Made by a program: the position numbers and the translations under genes. Below the pieces are notes generated by a model. That model was not told the origin of the DNA. It saw nothing but the letters and a program-made list of their open reading frames with translations, and did no database searches. A stretch of 64,000 bases of DNA, from assembly GCF_030122805.1 (NCBI RefSeq), contig NZ_CP126080.1:2547001-2611000 (forward strand), read 5' to 3'. This document shows positions 54,593-63,961 of this stretch, piece by piece; the stretch's first letter is position 1; each line of letters starts with the position of its first letter. The DNA comes from Mesobacillus sp. AQ2 (GTDB lineage Bacteria > Bacillota > Bacilli > Bacillales > Cytobacillaceae).

Positions 54593-55015
54593 TTATAGAA
54601 GATCCAACTTGTCCAGCCCATTTTCAAGGAAGTATTTTTCATAGCGGGCTTTCAGCTGGAATAGTCGATTGATTTTTTCTTCAATCGTAGAATTGAAATC
54701 GACTTCACGTTTTAAATCAATCGTTGCCAATTTATGCGTAAGCTGGTCCCAAAAGACATCTTCCTCATATTCATCGATAATGGCTTCGACTGTTTCTTTA
54801 AGGCTATCGGAAAGATAGTAATACTCCTCTTCATTGTCAAAGTATATTTCTTCACCAGCTTCAAAGTCCCTTGCAAGGGAAAAAATATACTGTTCCAGGT
54901 CCTCTGCTTTTTCGGCCAGTCCATGATTTGCTTCCGTCAGTCCAAGCGGCCAATTTCCAAGCTGCAACAGCTTGACAAGCGTCAAAAATTGATCTTTTGA
55001 AAGGTCAATTCTCAT
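54593..55015 (-). CDS. Acidic conserved protein of unknown function (140 aa)
   Basis: A 140-residue, strongly acidic helical protein starting MRIDLSKDQFLTLVKLLQLG, with IYFDNEEEYYYLSDSLKETV in the middle and LKARYEKYFLENGLDKLDLL at the end. The ATG at 55015 has GGGGAGG upstream; the frame is open further upstream to 55126 but without a good start. I recognise no domain. Helical acidic proteins of this sort are common and uncharacterised in Bacillus. Confidence 0.78.
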   Translation of the reverse strand: MRIDLSKDQFLTLVKLLQLGNWPLGLTEANHGLAEKAEDLEQYIFSLARDFEAGEEIYFDNEEEYYYLSDSLKETVEAIIDEYEEDVFWDQLTHKLATIDLKREVDFNSTIEEKINRLFQLKARYEKYFLENGLDKLDLL

Positions 55016-55138
55016 TACACCCTCCCCTTTCATATGCTTGTTCCATTTATATGATGGAAGTGCGCCCGATTTTCCAAAATTTCCGCGACATCTTCGACTT
55101 TTTCGTGACCGCCCCTTAACTCCCAAACGTGAAAAATA

Positions 55139-55170
55139 AAAACGGCAGGTCCCTTTTCTAAGGGCCTGCC
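55139..55170 (-). terminator. Terminator of the 48-aa gene
   Basis: GGCAGG-t-CCC / GGG-c-CTGCC hairpin followed on the minus strand by GTTTTTATTTTT. Confidence 0.78.
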
Positions 55171-55180
55171 AGAATCTATA

Positions 55181-55327
55181 TTAGTTGCTAATGTTTATTG
55201 CTTCACCAATTAACTGAATGTCTTTATAAATCTCGTTTTTCACATCACTGTCTTCACAATGCGCATATTCATCGAACAAACGGCCTAATTCCTTGATAAA
55301 CAAAAGATGTTCTTCTACTGCAACCAT
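55181..55327 (-). CDS. Small protein of unknown function (48 aa)
   Basis: A 48-residue acidic helical peptide beginning MVAVEEHLLFIKELGRLFDE and ending IQLIGEAINISN, with a single Cys (YAHCEDSD). AAGGGG lies eight bases before ATG 55327, and a good terminator follows the stop. Two hydrophobic-faced helices suggest a helical hairpin, but the Spo0E-type SQELD motif is absent, so it is not a Spo0E phosphatase. The family is not recognised. Confidence 0.65.
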   Translation of the reverse strand: MVAVEEHLLFIKELGRLFDEYAHCEDSDVKNEIYKDIQLIGEAINISN

Positions 55328-55534
55328 ACAGAGACCCCTTTACACACAAGATGACCATTGGCATTTTCTGTAATTCCGTTTTCTCAGACCTGAATATTTA
55401 CCCGTTAAATAAACTATCAAACTACCAATTTTTAATAATATATGCAGCAGCTGTCCACTATATGACAACCATTGTTTAACGAGTGGCCCTTTAAGGTAAG
55501 TAATTAGTAGATATAATAACCAGGGGGTAATGAA

Positions 55535-56602
55535 ATGTGGGTTCAACGGCCTTTTTTTAAATATTCGACAGGTCTTATCCTGATACTGCTAATCATCTTT
55601 CTTTTTGGTAAAATTGATTACTTCGTCTCGCCTCTGCAAAATTTTATAATCGCCATTTTCTTTCCGGTCCTGATCTCAGGCCTGATGTATTATATTTTAC
55701 GTAAGCCGGTTCAATGGATAAGCCGCTATCTCCCTAAAATCGCCAGTATTTTAATCGTGTTCGCCCTTGTAGCAGGATTATTTACAGCCTTATCTTATTT
55801 TGCAGGCTCCCTATTGGGAGAAGAGATTAGCGCCCTGACAGAAAATTTTCCTGAAAAAGTCGACGAGGTTACAGAAGAATCCCAAAAAGTCATCAATGAC
55901 AATAAAATAGGAATTATCAAGGCAGATGAAATCAAGCAGAAGGCTTTAAATTATTTAAGCAAGCTCTCTCAAAATCTCGGGGAAAATATCATGACATTAT
56001 TTTCCGTGATTACGAGTATTGCAACTGTTCTAGTCGTAGTACCTTTCCTGGCTTTTTTCTTCCTGAAGGATGATGAAAAATTAAGACCATATATTCTAAA
56101 GCATATACCCAGTGAACATGCACAGGAAGGAAATAAAATTTTAACGGACATTGATAAAACCTTGTTTACCTATGTAACAGGACAATTCATAATCGCACTG
56201 GTTGACGGTATTTTAATGTACTTAGGATATTTATTTATCGGCCTGGACTACGCTCTCTTGCTTGCGGTCTTGGCAATGTTTTTAACTATCGTTCCATTTT
56301 TAGGCCCCCTTTTAGGAATCATTCCGGCGCTGTTCATTGCATTAACGAACAGTCCATTAATGGCGCTTAAGGTGCTCATCGTGCTGGTGGTCGTGCAGCA
56401 GCTGGAGGGTAATCTTGTCACTCCGCAGGTAATGGGGAAAAAGCTCAGCATCCACCCAATTACCGTCATCCTGATTTTGATTGCAGCCGGATCATTGTAT
56501 GGATTTATCGGCATCCTGATTGCCATACCACTATACTCGGTGGTAAAGATCATCATCAAGGATGTTTGGAAGTTCTATAAACTTCGAGATAAAAAGATAT
56601 AA
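55535..56602 (+). CDS. AI-2E family (UPF0118) membrane transporter
   Basis: A 355-residue polytopic protein of the AI-2E/UPF0118 family. It has about eight membrane segments with a helical external region (ENFPEKVDEVTEESQKVIND) after the third. The conserved C-terminal blocks include FLTIVPFLGPLLGIIPALFI, QQLEGNLVTPQVMGKKLSIH and LIAIPLYSVVKI. Members export diverse substrates: TqsA affects autoinducer-2, others act as Na+/H+ antiporters, so no substrate is assigned. GGGGG precedes the start. Confidence 0.88.
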   Translation: MWVQRPFFKYSTGLILILLIIFLFGKIDYFVSPLQNFIIAIFFPVLISGLMYYILRKPVQWISRYLPKIASILIVFALVAGLFTALSYFAGSLLGEEISALTENFPEKVDEVTEESQKVINDNKIGIIKADEIKQKALNYLSKLSQNLGENIMTLFSVITSIATVLVVVPFLAFFFLKDDEKLRPYILKHIPSEHAQEGNKILTDIDKTLFTYVTGQFIIALVDGILMYLGYLFIGLDYALLLAVLAMFLTIVPFLGPLLGIIPALFIALTNSPLMALKVLIVLVVVQQLEGNLVTPQVMGKKLSIHPITVILILIAAGSLYGFIGILIAIPLYSVVKIIIKDVWKFYKLRDKKI

Positions 56603-56607
56603 CCTGA

Positions 56608-56641
56608 AAAAGACAGCCAAATTCCTCTGGCAGTCTTTTTT
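56608..56641 (+). terminator. Terminator of the AI-2E-family gene
   Basis: AAAGAC-a-GCCA / TGGC-a-GTCTTT hairpin followed by T6, five bases after the stop. Confidence 0.78.
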
Positions 56642-56717
56642 GGTATTAGGAAGCAGGAACTTGCATTTTTTTACATGTGCCGTGTACATAGTACGGAACT
56701 GGGTTCTTAGTCTTTCC

Positions 56718-57440
56718 TTAATTAGAGTTCTCCCCGCCATCCTGGAGTCCATTAAGAATCAATGGTCGAACGGACGAGTCTGTAAGCAGGCCACTGTGGC
56801 TAACACCGCTAATTTCCACATTGTCTGCTCCATCAATAATCGAACTCGTATACGGGTTAATAACCGTATCGGCACTGCTGAATATCGATGTATATTGGAT
56901 AACTGAGGTAGAATCATTTCCATTTGGGGTTTCATCAACACTGTTCAAATCATTCAGGAAAGCACTCCCTGGCACCATTTCCCTTGCTCCCTCAGTCCAT
57001 AAGCCGAAATAAGAAGAATTTGTTCCATGATGCGGTGAACCTAAAGTTATAACGTCATCGACATTCTGGGCACCATCCAGGTACTTCACATAATAGCGAG
57101 TGCTTAACCCACCCATACTATGGGCGACTATGTCTACTTTCGATGCTTTTGTCTGCCGAAGGACATTTTTAATGAACGATTCCAATTCATACGCGTTATT
57201 AATATTGCTTCCAGTTGTATTCGAATATTGGATAGCAAACAGATAGTTTGATGGCCATCCCTGGCTGACAAGCCATTGTTTCATATCATCATAACTCGAT
57301 GATGAACCTGTAAACCCATGGACAAAAACAACCGGATCTTTTTCAGAGGCCGCTGTAACCCTCTTGGCTGCACCGGCGGGTGAAACAAGAACAAGGAGCA
57401 GGACAATCGAAACAGATAAACTTATAAATCCCCTGATCAT
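56718..57440 (-). CDS. Secreted triacylglycerol lipase (Bacillus LipA/LipB type)
   Basis: A 240-residue secreted minimal alpha/beta-hydrolase. A signal peptide ([19 protein letters not shown]) ends near residue 25. The catalytic triad is Ser108 in [11 protein letters not shown] (the AxSxG elbow typical of Bacillus family I.4 lipases), Asp191 in [14 protein letters not shown] and His215 in [10 protein letters not shown]. The oxyanion HGF is at residues 41-43. GGAGG lies 13 bases before the ATG, a long spacing. A 10-bp inverted repeat upstream may be an operator. It hydrolyses short- to medium-chain esters outside the cell. Confidence 0.93.
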   Translation of the reverse strand: MIRGFISLSVSIVLLLVLVSPAGAAKRVTAASEKDPVVFVHGFTGSSSSYDDMKQWLVSQGWPSNYLFAIQYSNTTGSNINNAYELESFIKNVLRQTKASKVDIVAHSMGGLSTRYYVKYLDGAQNVDDVITLGSPHHGTNSSYFGLWTEGAREMVPGSAFLNDLNSVDETPNGNDSTSVIQYTSIFSSADTVINPYTSSIIDGADNVEISGVSHSGLLTDSSVRPLILNGLQDGGENSN

Positions 57441-57479
57441 TGCTTATATCAATCCTCCTAAATATATAATCTATAAATC

Positions 57480-57509
57480 TTATGGAATTGATTTCGTAAA
57501 ATTCCATAA
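57480..57509. promoter_or_regulatory. 10-bp inverted repeat in the lipase / spore lipoprotein gap
   Basis: TTATGGAATT (57480-57489) and AATTCCATAA (57500-57509), ten bases apart, in the divergent promoter region. No T tract follows on either strand, so an operator is more likely than a terminator. Confidence 0.45.
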
Positions 57510-57614
57510 ATAAAAAAAGGAATATATGAATTCAGCAAGATTGATTTGAAACCGTATAAAAAGGGATTTATTTGGGCAGTCTATTCCCAATTTGATATAA
57601 GGGAGGATTTGCCA

Positions 57615-58121
57615 ATGAATCGCGTCAACTCGTCATTCCTGACACTATTAGCACCGGCCTTTTTGATTGCTGGTTGCAATACTTATACAGATGAAGGAGC
57701 AGGAAATCCTCAAGTTTACGGGGAGAATAGCCCGCGTATCCAAAATGTTAATGAGGAATACCGCTCTGCTTCTTATAATCAGACATACAGGATGAGGGTC
57801 GAGGATGACTTAGAGGATCAAGTAGTAAGGCTTCAGGATGTGCAGAGCGCTACCGTCATTTCTATCCAGAGACAAGCCTATGTAGCTGTTGTGCTGGAGG
57901 ATGGCAATACTGAATCTGTTCCCGACGACGTATACGATGAGATCACCAGCCAAATTAAAGCCGCCGATGAAACGATTTCGGAAGTTTATGTATCATCAAA
58001 TGCAGATTTTGTTGTGGAAATGTCGGATTATCGTGATCAGCTGCAGAGCAGAAGACCGATCCCAGGGCTCGCAGAAGATTTTAATGATACGATTGAAAGG
58101 ACATTCCCTGTAAATCGTTAA
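57615..58121 (+). CDS. YhcN/YlaJ-family spore lipoprotein
   Basis: A 168-residue lipoprotein with lipobox FLIAGCNTY (Cys near residue 20). The mature part has the YhcN/YlaJ layout: a polar linker, then VVRLQDVQSATVISIQRQAY with VAVVLEDG, and a second alpha/beta element (ADETISEVYVSSNADFVVEM). Relatives sit in the inner membrane of spores and affect germination. The ATG at 57615 has GGGAGG eight bases upstream; the upstream frame (57546) lacks a signal peptide at its start. It is divergent from the lipase gene. Confidence 0.85.
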   Translation: MNRVNSSFLTLLAPAFLIAGCNTYTDEGAGNPQVYGENSPRIQNVNEEYRSASYNQTYRMRVEDDLEDQVVRLQDVQSATVISIQRQAYVAVVLEDGNTESVPDDVYDEITSQIKAADETISEVYVSSNADFVVEMSDYRDQLQSRRPIPGLAEDFNDTIERTFPVNR

Positions 58122-58136
58122 AACAATCCGGAGTGA

Positions 58137-58168
58137 AAGGGCATCGGAACATATCCGGTGCCCTTATC
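58137..58168 (+). terminator. Terminator of the YhcN-like gene
   Basis: AAGGGCA-t-CGG / CCG-g-TGCCCTT hairpin just after the stop; the tail (ATCATCAC) is not T-rich, so it is a weak terminator. Confidence 0.55.
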
Positions 58169-58173
58169 ATCAC

Positions 58174-58722
58174 TTAAATAGGCAGGCTGGTTTCCCCGCT
58201 GTCCGCCCCTTTCGACAATTCTGCATCAATCATTTTATCAAGCCGGATAATACTTTGTTTCGCCCGATCGTGATCTATTTTTCGGTAATGGTGTTCACCG
58301 CCTTCTTCTTCGTCTTTTTCATCCGCCCATTTTACGACTTTTTGGAGCGGAGTACGGACAATATCATTCGAAGGCAAAAAAGAGTCTGTGTGGAAAAGGA
58401 TGGCAAGTGAAGTGGCTTTCGCCTGTACGGGGTTTTCACCCAGTCTGATCAGGAGCTTGTGCGCTCTTTCCGCTCCTTTTATAGGGTGGATATCGTTCTT
58501 CCGGTATAATTCGTAATCCCACTTTCCGTTTTTGTACCAGGTAAAATGGCCGATATCGTGAAGGAACCCAGCTTTGGCAGCCATATCTACATCCACATTA
58601 TGCTCCTTGGCAAGCTGGAACGCATGATAGGCAACTGCGATTGCATGCGCCATTCCAGAACGTTTCAAATACTTTTGGGCAATATGGTGTTCATATATAT
58701 CCAAAAGAGTGACATCTCTCAT
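58174..58722 (-). CDS. HD-domain phosphohydrolase
   Basis: A 182-residue soluble HD-superfamily protein. Metal ligands are visible as the first His in MAHAIAVAYHAFQLA, the HD pair in AGFLHDIGHF near residue 55, and a later Asp in KVVKWADEKDEEEGGE. Proteins of this size hydrolyse nucleotides or other phosphates. ATG 58722 has GGAGG seven bases upstream; the longer frame to 58863 overlaps the terminator of the next gene. Substrate is unknown. Confidence 0.85.
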   Translation of the reverse strand: MRDVTLLDIYEHHIAQKYLKRSGMAHAIAVAYHAFQLAKEHNVDVDMAAKAGFLHDIGHFTWYKNGKWDYELYRKNDIHPIKGAERAHKLLIRLGENPVQAKATSLAILFHTDSFLPSNDIVRTPLQKVVKWADEKDEEEGGEHHYRKIDHDRAKQSIIRLDKMIDAELSKGADSGETSLPI

Positions 58723-58821
58723 TGGCTGACCTCCATACATAGTGATTTGCTTATTTTTATGAATGTTAACAGAATTAAAGAAAAATTGCACACTTAAAAC
58801 CTTCCTTATCTTTGTAACGCT

Positions 58822-58853
58822 AAAAAGGCCGGCAAAGAAGTCCCTTTGCCGGC
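58822..58853 (-). terminator. Terminator of the large membrane-protein gene
   Basis: GCCGGCAAA (58828-58836) pairs perfectly with TTTGCCGGC (58845-58853), with five T on the minus strand. Confidence 0.85.
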
Positions 58854-58862
58854 AGTCTGTCA

Positions 58863-61800
58863 TTAGTTCCAGTTTTTCAACTTCTTTCTTACACTCTCTT
58901 TTATCCTTACTAAAATGGTCTTCTCTCCTTTAGCTCCCTTTTGTTTGTTCCATTCATTAAAACTTGCGACACTGATAAGGATTGAGCCTGCAATCAGGAG
59001 GTACCCCCACCACGGAAGGTTTCCCCAGAAAGGTCTCGTTTGCAGGAACAAGTTCAAAAGCAAGACCCCCGCTCCAACAAAGAAATACGATTTTACCCTC
59101 AGCCACATACCCACAAGCATGGAAACAAGCGACAAGGACCCAAGAATCAATGCATCATAGACCGTGTTGCTTGCCAGCCCATCCTGAATTAGCAGCAGAG
59201 AGACAATCACGAGAACTGCCCATTGAATATAGTCTATAATCTTTGCATTTTGCTTTTTGAACATCCGTCGCATGAAGATGACTAGCCCCACGAACGGCAA
59301 TACATATACCTCCCTTTCTAATAAAGCTGGAACTTCGATTTGCCCAATGACCGTATAATACGGTACCAGTAAATAGGCTCCTGCCAGAAAAAGAATCCAC
59401 TCAGAATTCACACCGTTGATCCTGTTTTTTTGAAGCCATAATCCTCCTGAAAGAAGCAGACCATGAATAATCAGTGCCCAGTACGTTTCAGTGTGAAGTG
59501 GTGCGATTGAGCAGATGAACAGGAAGCCAACGATTGTATAAGCATCTAGACTCTTCAGCCCATAAACACCGCCACTCTCCCAAAAATGCTTATACAGCCA
59601 TGTTCCTAGTAAAACAGTCGTGACTCCAAAGGCAGCAAGGATGGCAATCTCGAAAAACACTTGAAGATTGGACAGGAACATAAACTGGATTGTTCCGTAA
59701 AAAATCATCAGCAACGGTGCAATGGCAATCAAATCCCACTTAAATCGGCGGAGCAGGACCAATACAATCACCGCATAACCAATCGTTATACCATATAAAA
59801 CCCATGTGTATGGATAGGCGACGAGAAATTTTAAGATTCCCAATAGCGAAAACGGAATCAGATAAAACTGTGTTCTGTTTTTAAAATCCCTGGATGAAAA
59901 GAACCAGATGACTGTGATTAACATACTGACCATCAGAAAAGCATATTGACTCGATTCTTCTGTTGTAAAATAGCTGATCCCAGTCTTGGTTGCCATAAAT
60001 AATGTAGTGAACGCTCCATACAGGAAGGATTTGATCATCCATTCTTTCTTCGCGAATATAAGGCTTGCAGCATATACAGCTGTTGCGACCAGGTAGCTCC
60101 ACACCGCAGTATCTTCATAATAGAAAAAGTTAAATGCCATGAGAGGAATTAAATATATATTTCCAACCCAGGCAAAACCTGTTGCGAGTCGCGTTTCCTT
60201 ACCCCGCAGCCCTGCTGCCATGCCCAGCAGCAGCCATCCTCCTGCTGGCATTAAAAGTGACTCCGCTATGTCATTAAAGAATATAATCTCTTCACTTATT
60301 GAATTTACAGTGATCAGATACCAGACAAGGAAAATGATTCCCGGCAAAAATACTATTATTCTTTCCCTGACCGCAAAGTAAAGCAGCAGTGACATGAAAA
60401 TGCCGACAAACCAGATAAGTGATTCGCCATATATGCTGTCAATATGTGAAACGAACGTAAAGAATAGGCTGATAGCATAAAAACCATGGGCAGTGATGAA
60501 GGAACTTTTGGCTAGAACGGAATCTTTCATTTTCCTAAAGGCCCTGTGAACAGCTAAAAGCAAGATTCCTGCCATCGCAAAGTTTCCTGCCATTCCAATA
60601 AAATCATCATACATACTGGATTGGGTCCTTACTTCCTCTCCAAATGAGGCAACAGCCAAACCAAGGCAGACTGGAACAGCCCACTGAGCCAAAGTAGGGA
60701 TAAGATTCCTAGAATCGATTTTCCGCATGCTGTAAAATACAAAGCTCGTGAGCATGAACATCAGTCCCAGCTCCCACCAGCCAAACATCGAAAAAGTAAT
60801 AAGGACCATGAAAAGCATAATCAACAACCCAATATCACGCGAGCTGGTTTTAATGACCTGAAGCTGCTTATGTTGAAGCAGCCAGCCAAAGGTCATAAAA
60901 AGGACCAGACCAATTAAGTATAACGGCAGTGTTAGATTCTCGAATTGAATCCAGTTTTGCAGCTTCAACACCACTTCAAACAATGCGGCCGCAAGAAATA
61001 TCGGGCTTAGATATGCAAAGATCATATTTCTATCTGCATTTGCAAGATAAATGAAATTAGCAGCAATCAGCAGGTAAGCCACAAATAAAACCAGCGACGG
61101 ATTTTGTGAGTGCATCATCAGTCCCTCAGCGGTTATGAAGAGGAACGCAAAAGCTGATACAACTGCACTTGTCATTTGGAAAGCCTTTTTCAAAGAAAAT
61201 TGGTCCCCGAACAATCTTGGCAATAATAGAAAGACAAATCCAAGAAGCGCATAGCCGATAGGACTCACTTCTGTAAGACGCCAATTTTCTAAGATTTGAT
61301 AAGCACCATACACTAACATAGTGCTGAACACAAAATGGTACTGCTTTTGGCCAATCACAAAAATCATGGATAGATAAACAATGGAAGTTAAAATCAAACT
61401 GAATCCATTGAAAAACTGATTCTCATAGAAAAAGAGCATCAACAAAGTTGATAAGACTAAGTTAGCCTGTGAATAAACGGCAAGTTCCCTTGTGAAAAGA
61501 GGCAGACGGCCTTTCTTTTTGAGCTGGTGATACCCAGTGATCAAAATCCCATTGAAAATCACCAATACCAGGTAAAACCCATCTGATTCAAGACCTGTTG
61601 CCCTCAGTACATAAGCAGCCGCAATCGAAGATGAAATAAACGTAAACCATACAAATAGTCTTGATGATAATCCCCTGGCAAGCATGGCATAAATCGGAAT
61701 CAGAATTGAACTGCTGATTGTTCCTAAAATGAATCTTCCTTCACCATAAAATGATAAATAAGGACCTAGCAATTCAAACCAACCCAGTGACAGAGTGAAA

Positions 61801-62354
61801 ATAGGCAAAAATAAACTTGCAAGTACCACAAACGCGAATGCGGTCTTTTCGATTTTCAGCACAGTGTAGCTTATATAGGCGATACCATAAAATAACACCG
61901 AGACAAGGGCGATCGATCCAGCTTTCATCCAGGAAGTCATTGTGTCCCAATTGCTTGTCGCCACGAACAGGCCGCCGATTAAGAGCATAATTACCCCAAT
62001 ATTCAAAGACCAGGATATATTCCGTTCACGAATGTCTTCTGGAGATTTCTTAGGCCTGATTTTCACCGATTTCGGCTTCGTTTCCACTTTATTTTCAGAT
62101 GAATTATGAACATTACTTGTGTGTTTAACCTGCTGTTTCGTTTTTACCGATTTAATACTATGTTGATCCGCACTTCTGACTGTTCTTACCTTCTCTTTCT
62201 CCTGCTGTTCCCTGGCAAGCAAATCAATGAAATATTCATTATACGCTTCAGCGACGGTGTCATGTTCCTGTTCAGAAACATAACCTAGCTCCTTTAAATG
62301 ATAGAGCTCATCACGGAAAATTCTCCGTCTTTCCTCTTTAGGAGTGAATTCCAT
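58863..62354 (-). CDS. Very large polytopic membrane protein of unknown function (1163 aa)
   Basis: An 1163-residue protein. The first 120 residues are cytoplasmic and charged (MEFTPKEERRRIFRDELYHL, EQEHDTVAEAYNEYFIDLLA, a Lys-rich KPKSVKIRPKKS linker). The rest is some 35-40 closely packed hydrophobic segments without long loops. A SHOCT-like or DUF2157-like N-terminal helix pair before a membrane domain is found in other large uncharacterised Bacillus proteins. I see no transporter or enzyme motif. ATG 62354 has AGAGGG upstream. It is single-gene and terminated at its 3' end. Confidence 0.8.
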   Translation of the reverse strand: MEFTPKEERRRIFRDELYHLKELGYVSEQEHDTVAEAYNEYFIDLLAREQQEKEKVRTVRSADQHSIKSVKTKQQVKHTSNVHNSSENKVETKPKSVKIRPKKSPEDIRERNISWSLNIGVIMLLIGGLFVATSNWDTMTSWMKAGSIALVSVLFYGIAYISYTVLKIEKTAFAFVVLASLFLPIFTLSLGWFELLGPYLSFYGEGRFILGTISSSILIPIYAMLARGLSSRLFVWFTFISSSIAAAYVLRATGLESDGFYLVLVIFNGILITGYHQLKKKGRLPLFTRELAVYSQANLVLSTLLMLFFYENQFFNGFSLILTSIVYLSMIFVIGQKQYHFVFSTMLVYGAYQILENWRLTEVSPIGYALLGFVFLLLPRLFGDQFSLKKAFQMTSAVVSAFAFLFITAEGLMMHSQNPSLVLFVAYLLIAANFIYLANADRNMIFAYLSPIFLAAALFEVVLKLQNWIQFENLTLPLYLIGLVLFMTFGWLLQHKQLQVIKTSSRDIGLLIMLFMVLITFSMFGWWELGLMFMLTSFVFYSMRKIDSRNLIPTLAQWAVPVCLGLAVASFGEEVRTQSSMYDDFIGMAGNFAMAGILLLAVHRAFRKMKDSVLAKSSFITAHGFYAISLFFTFVSHIDSIYGESLIWFVGIFMSLLLYFAVRERIIVFLPGIIFLVWYLITVNSISEEIIFFNDIAESLLMPAGGWLLLGMAAGLRGKETRLATGFAWVGNIYLIPLMAFNFFYYEDTAVWSYLVATAVYAASLIFAKKEWMIKSFLYGAFTTLFMATKTGISYFTTEESSQYAFLMVSMLITVIWFFSSRDFKNRTQFYLIPFSLLGILKFLVAYPYTWVLYGITIGYAVIVLVLLRRFKWDLIAIAPLLMIFYGTIQFMFLSNLQVFFEIAILAAFGVTTVLLGTWLYKHFWESGGVYGLKSLDAYTIVGFLFICSIAPLHTETYWALIIHGLLLSGGLWLQKNRINGVNSEWILFLAGAYLLVPYYTVIGQIEVPALLEREVYVLPFVGLVIFMRRMFKKQNAKIIDYIQWAVLVIVSLLLIQDGLASNTVYDALILGSLSLVSMLVGMWLRVKSYFFVGAGVLLLNLFLQTRPFWGNLPWWGYLLIAGSILISVASFNEWNKQKGAKGEKTILVRIKESVRKKLKNWN

Positions 62355-62473
62355 TTTTATCCCTCTATTCCTGTATAATCCCAATCTGATCATTTAGTGT
62401 AATTTTACACCATTAATAAAATAATTCAATATTTTATCAGGAATTTCCATACGTGTTTTTTCGACAAACTCTG

Positions 62474-62502
62474 TTCCATTCATGCCTAAATCCCTTTATA
62501 AT
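62474..62502 (+). promoter_or_regulatory. Possible promoter of the 119-aa membrane protein gene
   Basis: A perfect -10 TATAAT (62497-62502) with a poor -35 (TTCCAT) 17 bases upstream, 66 bases before the start codon. Confidence 0.4.
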
Positions 62503-62568
62503 AGCAAAGTGGTACAGGTTTAAAATAAATAATCACAAAAAATATTAAGAGATTTAGAGGTTAATAAG

Positions 62569-62928
62569 ATGGCTGATTTTTTATGGGTAATTTATCTCGG
62601 GTTTCTGGGGACAACGGCAATCTGGTTTTTAATTAAAGGAAAATACAAGAACAATATCACCAGACTTGACTTCATTGTTTCGATCATAACCTGGATGGGT
62701 CTATTCGGATATGTAACTGAAACGGAAATGCTGGTAACGTTGGTGTGGAAAATGGTATTTATTCTTGGACTACTGTGGGATGTGGTATTCACCATTTTCT
62801 TTGCTGAACGTTTTGCCGGTGATTTTGGCTTTGATGAAGATGAGGAATCAATGCCAGTGGCAGCGAGATTGGTTGGTTTGATTACTGTCGCACCATTATA
62901 TTATGGAATTTTTCAATACGCTTTTTAA
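62569..62928 (+). CDS. Small membrane protein of unknown function (119 aa)
   Basis: A 119-residue protein with four hydrophobic segments: FLWVIYLGFLGTTAIWFLI, FIVSIITWMGLFGYV, LVTLVWKMVFILGLLWDVVF and ARLVGLITVAPLYYGIFQYA. An acidic loop (GFDEDEESMPVA) precedes the last. AGAGG lies before the ATG and a terminator overlaps the stop. The family is not recognised. It is divergent from the large membrane protein gene. Confidence 0.78.
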   Translation: MADFLWVIYLGFLGTTAIWFLIKGKYKNNITRLDFIVSIITWMGLFGYVTETEMLVTLVWKMVFILGLLWDVVFTIFFAERFAGDFGFDEDEESMPVAARLVGLITVAPLYYGIFQYAF

Positions 62929-62949
62929 AACGGCTTTGGCCGTTTTTTT
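62927..62949 (+). terminator. Terminator of the 119-aa membrane protein gene
   Basis: AAAACGGC / GCCGTTTT hairpin with a tight loop, followed by T7. Confidence 0.8.
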
Positions 62950-62950
62950 G

Positions 62951-63230
62951 TTTATCTAAAAATATTATCTCAACATAATAATGTTGTTTTCTAGAATAGC
63001 ATCGCCCTATTTTTATGGATTTTAAGCACTTTTTCACAACAGATTTACCTGGAATTATCACCAGGTACTAATAGCAACGGAAGTGTATTTCTGAGACGGA
63101 CACCGTTTGGATACTACGCCGATCGCAATCTGAGCAATAAAAAAAAGATAAAACCAAATGGTTCTATCCTGTTATTGCGGACCACTGTATAAATTGCTTT
63201 TGCCTACGTCATTTCATTCTACTTGCATAT
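62951..63230. other. Intergenic stretch with nothing firmly recognised
   Basis: About 280 bases between convergent genes. A short imperfect hairpin (GATAAAACCA / TGGTTCTATC near 63147-63168) is visible; no ORF or repeat stands out. Confidence 0.4.
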
Positions 63231-63262
63231 TAAAAGACCAGCAGTTTCGATTACTGCTAGTC
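63231..63262 (-). terminator. Terminator of the acetyltransferase-like gene
   Basis: GAC-c-AGCAGT / ACTGCT-a-GTC hairpin followed by TTTTAAT on the minus strand. Confidence 0.7.
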
Positions 63263-63269
63263 CTATACA

Positions 63270-63941
63270 TTATAGAGGCAGCAAGGACACTGTTTCTTTC
63301 CTCTTAAGCTGCTCCACCATCTTGATCCATTTCTCTGGCTTCTTTTCGAGTACAGAATAATAAGTCGTCAAGAAGTCTGTGATTAAAGCTGCCGGCAATT
63401 CAATGGTTTCCTCATCACCCGGCATGAAGCATAAATCCAACCCTTCTACAGCTTCTCCGTCATTTTCCCATGAAGGATGGACATAATCTAAATCCAATCG
63501 CTTATAACCCAGGTGCGAAAGTACTTCGCGTCTAACAAATGGGTCCATTGTTTTTACGCCGCCAAACTCGTGGTCTGTTTTACGATAAGGGTCATAAATT
63601 TCAGCAAACATCCCGAATAAGTCTACACCCTGCTCAGCTGCTAGGCTTTGCAGATCATCCATTCTTTTATTGGCTAGAAAGCGCCCAATGCTAAGGCCCG
63701 GTTTGCCGACAATCGTGAAGTCTGTCATTGCGATATTCCAATCCGGGTAATAGCGGTATTCAGTCACCCCCACGACTTCTTCTTCATGGAGGGCAACGAA
63801 AACACGGATTCCCGGGTCTTCAAGCGGTTCTTTCCACAGATCAAATTCCAAAACTTCCTCAGGAGGGAAAAACTCTTTCATTAAGTTATGGAGTTTGGCA
63901 AAAAGGGGATCTTCAATGCTGCTAACACGGATATACTCCAT
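63270..63941 (-). CDS. GNAT-like acetyltransferase domain protein
   Basis: A 223-residue soluble protein starting MEYIRVSSIEDPLFAKLHNL, with IRVFVALHEEEVVGVTEYRY (a beta-strand pair typical of GNAT N-acetyltransferases) and a later LSHLGYKRLDLDYVHPSWEN segment. The acetyl-CoA loop (R/Q-x-x-G-x-G/A) is degenerate: PGLSIGRFLANKRMDDLQSL. The enzyme family is likely, but the activity is not assured. AAGGAG precedes the ATG, inside the short gap after the upstream gene, so it is the second gene of a transcript entering from beyond the window. Confidence 0.72.
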   Translation of the reverse strand: MEYIRVSSIEDPLFAKLHNLMKEFFPPEEVLEFDLWKEPLEDPGIRVFVALHEEEVVGVTEYRYYPDWNIAMTDFTIVGKPGLSIGRFLANKRMDDLQSLAAEQGVDLFGMFAEIYDPYRKTDHEFGGVKTMDPFVRREVLSHLGYKRLDLDYVHPSWENDGEAVEGLDLCFMPGDEETIELPAALITDFLTTYYSVLEKKPEKWIKMVEQLKRKETVSLLPL

Positions 63942-63961
63942 CTAATATGCTCCTTCTCGAG

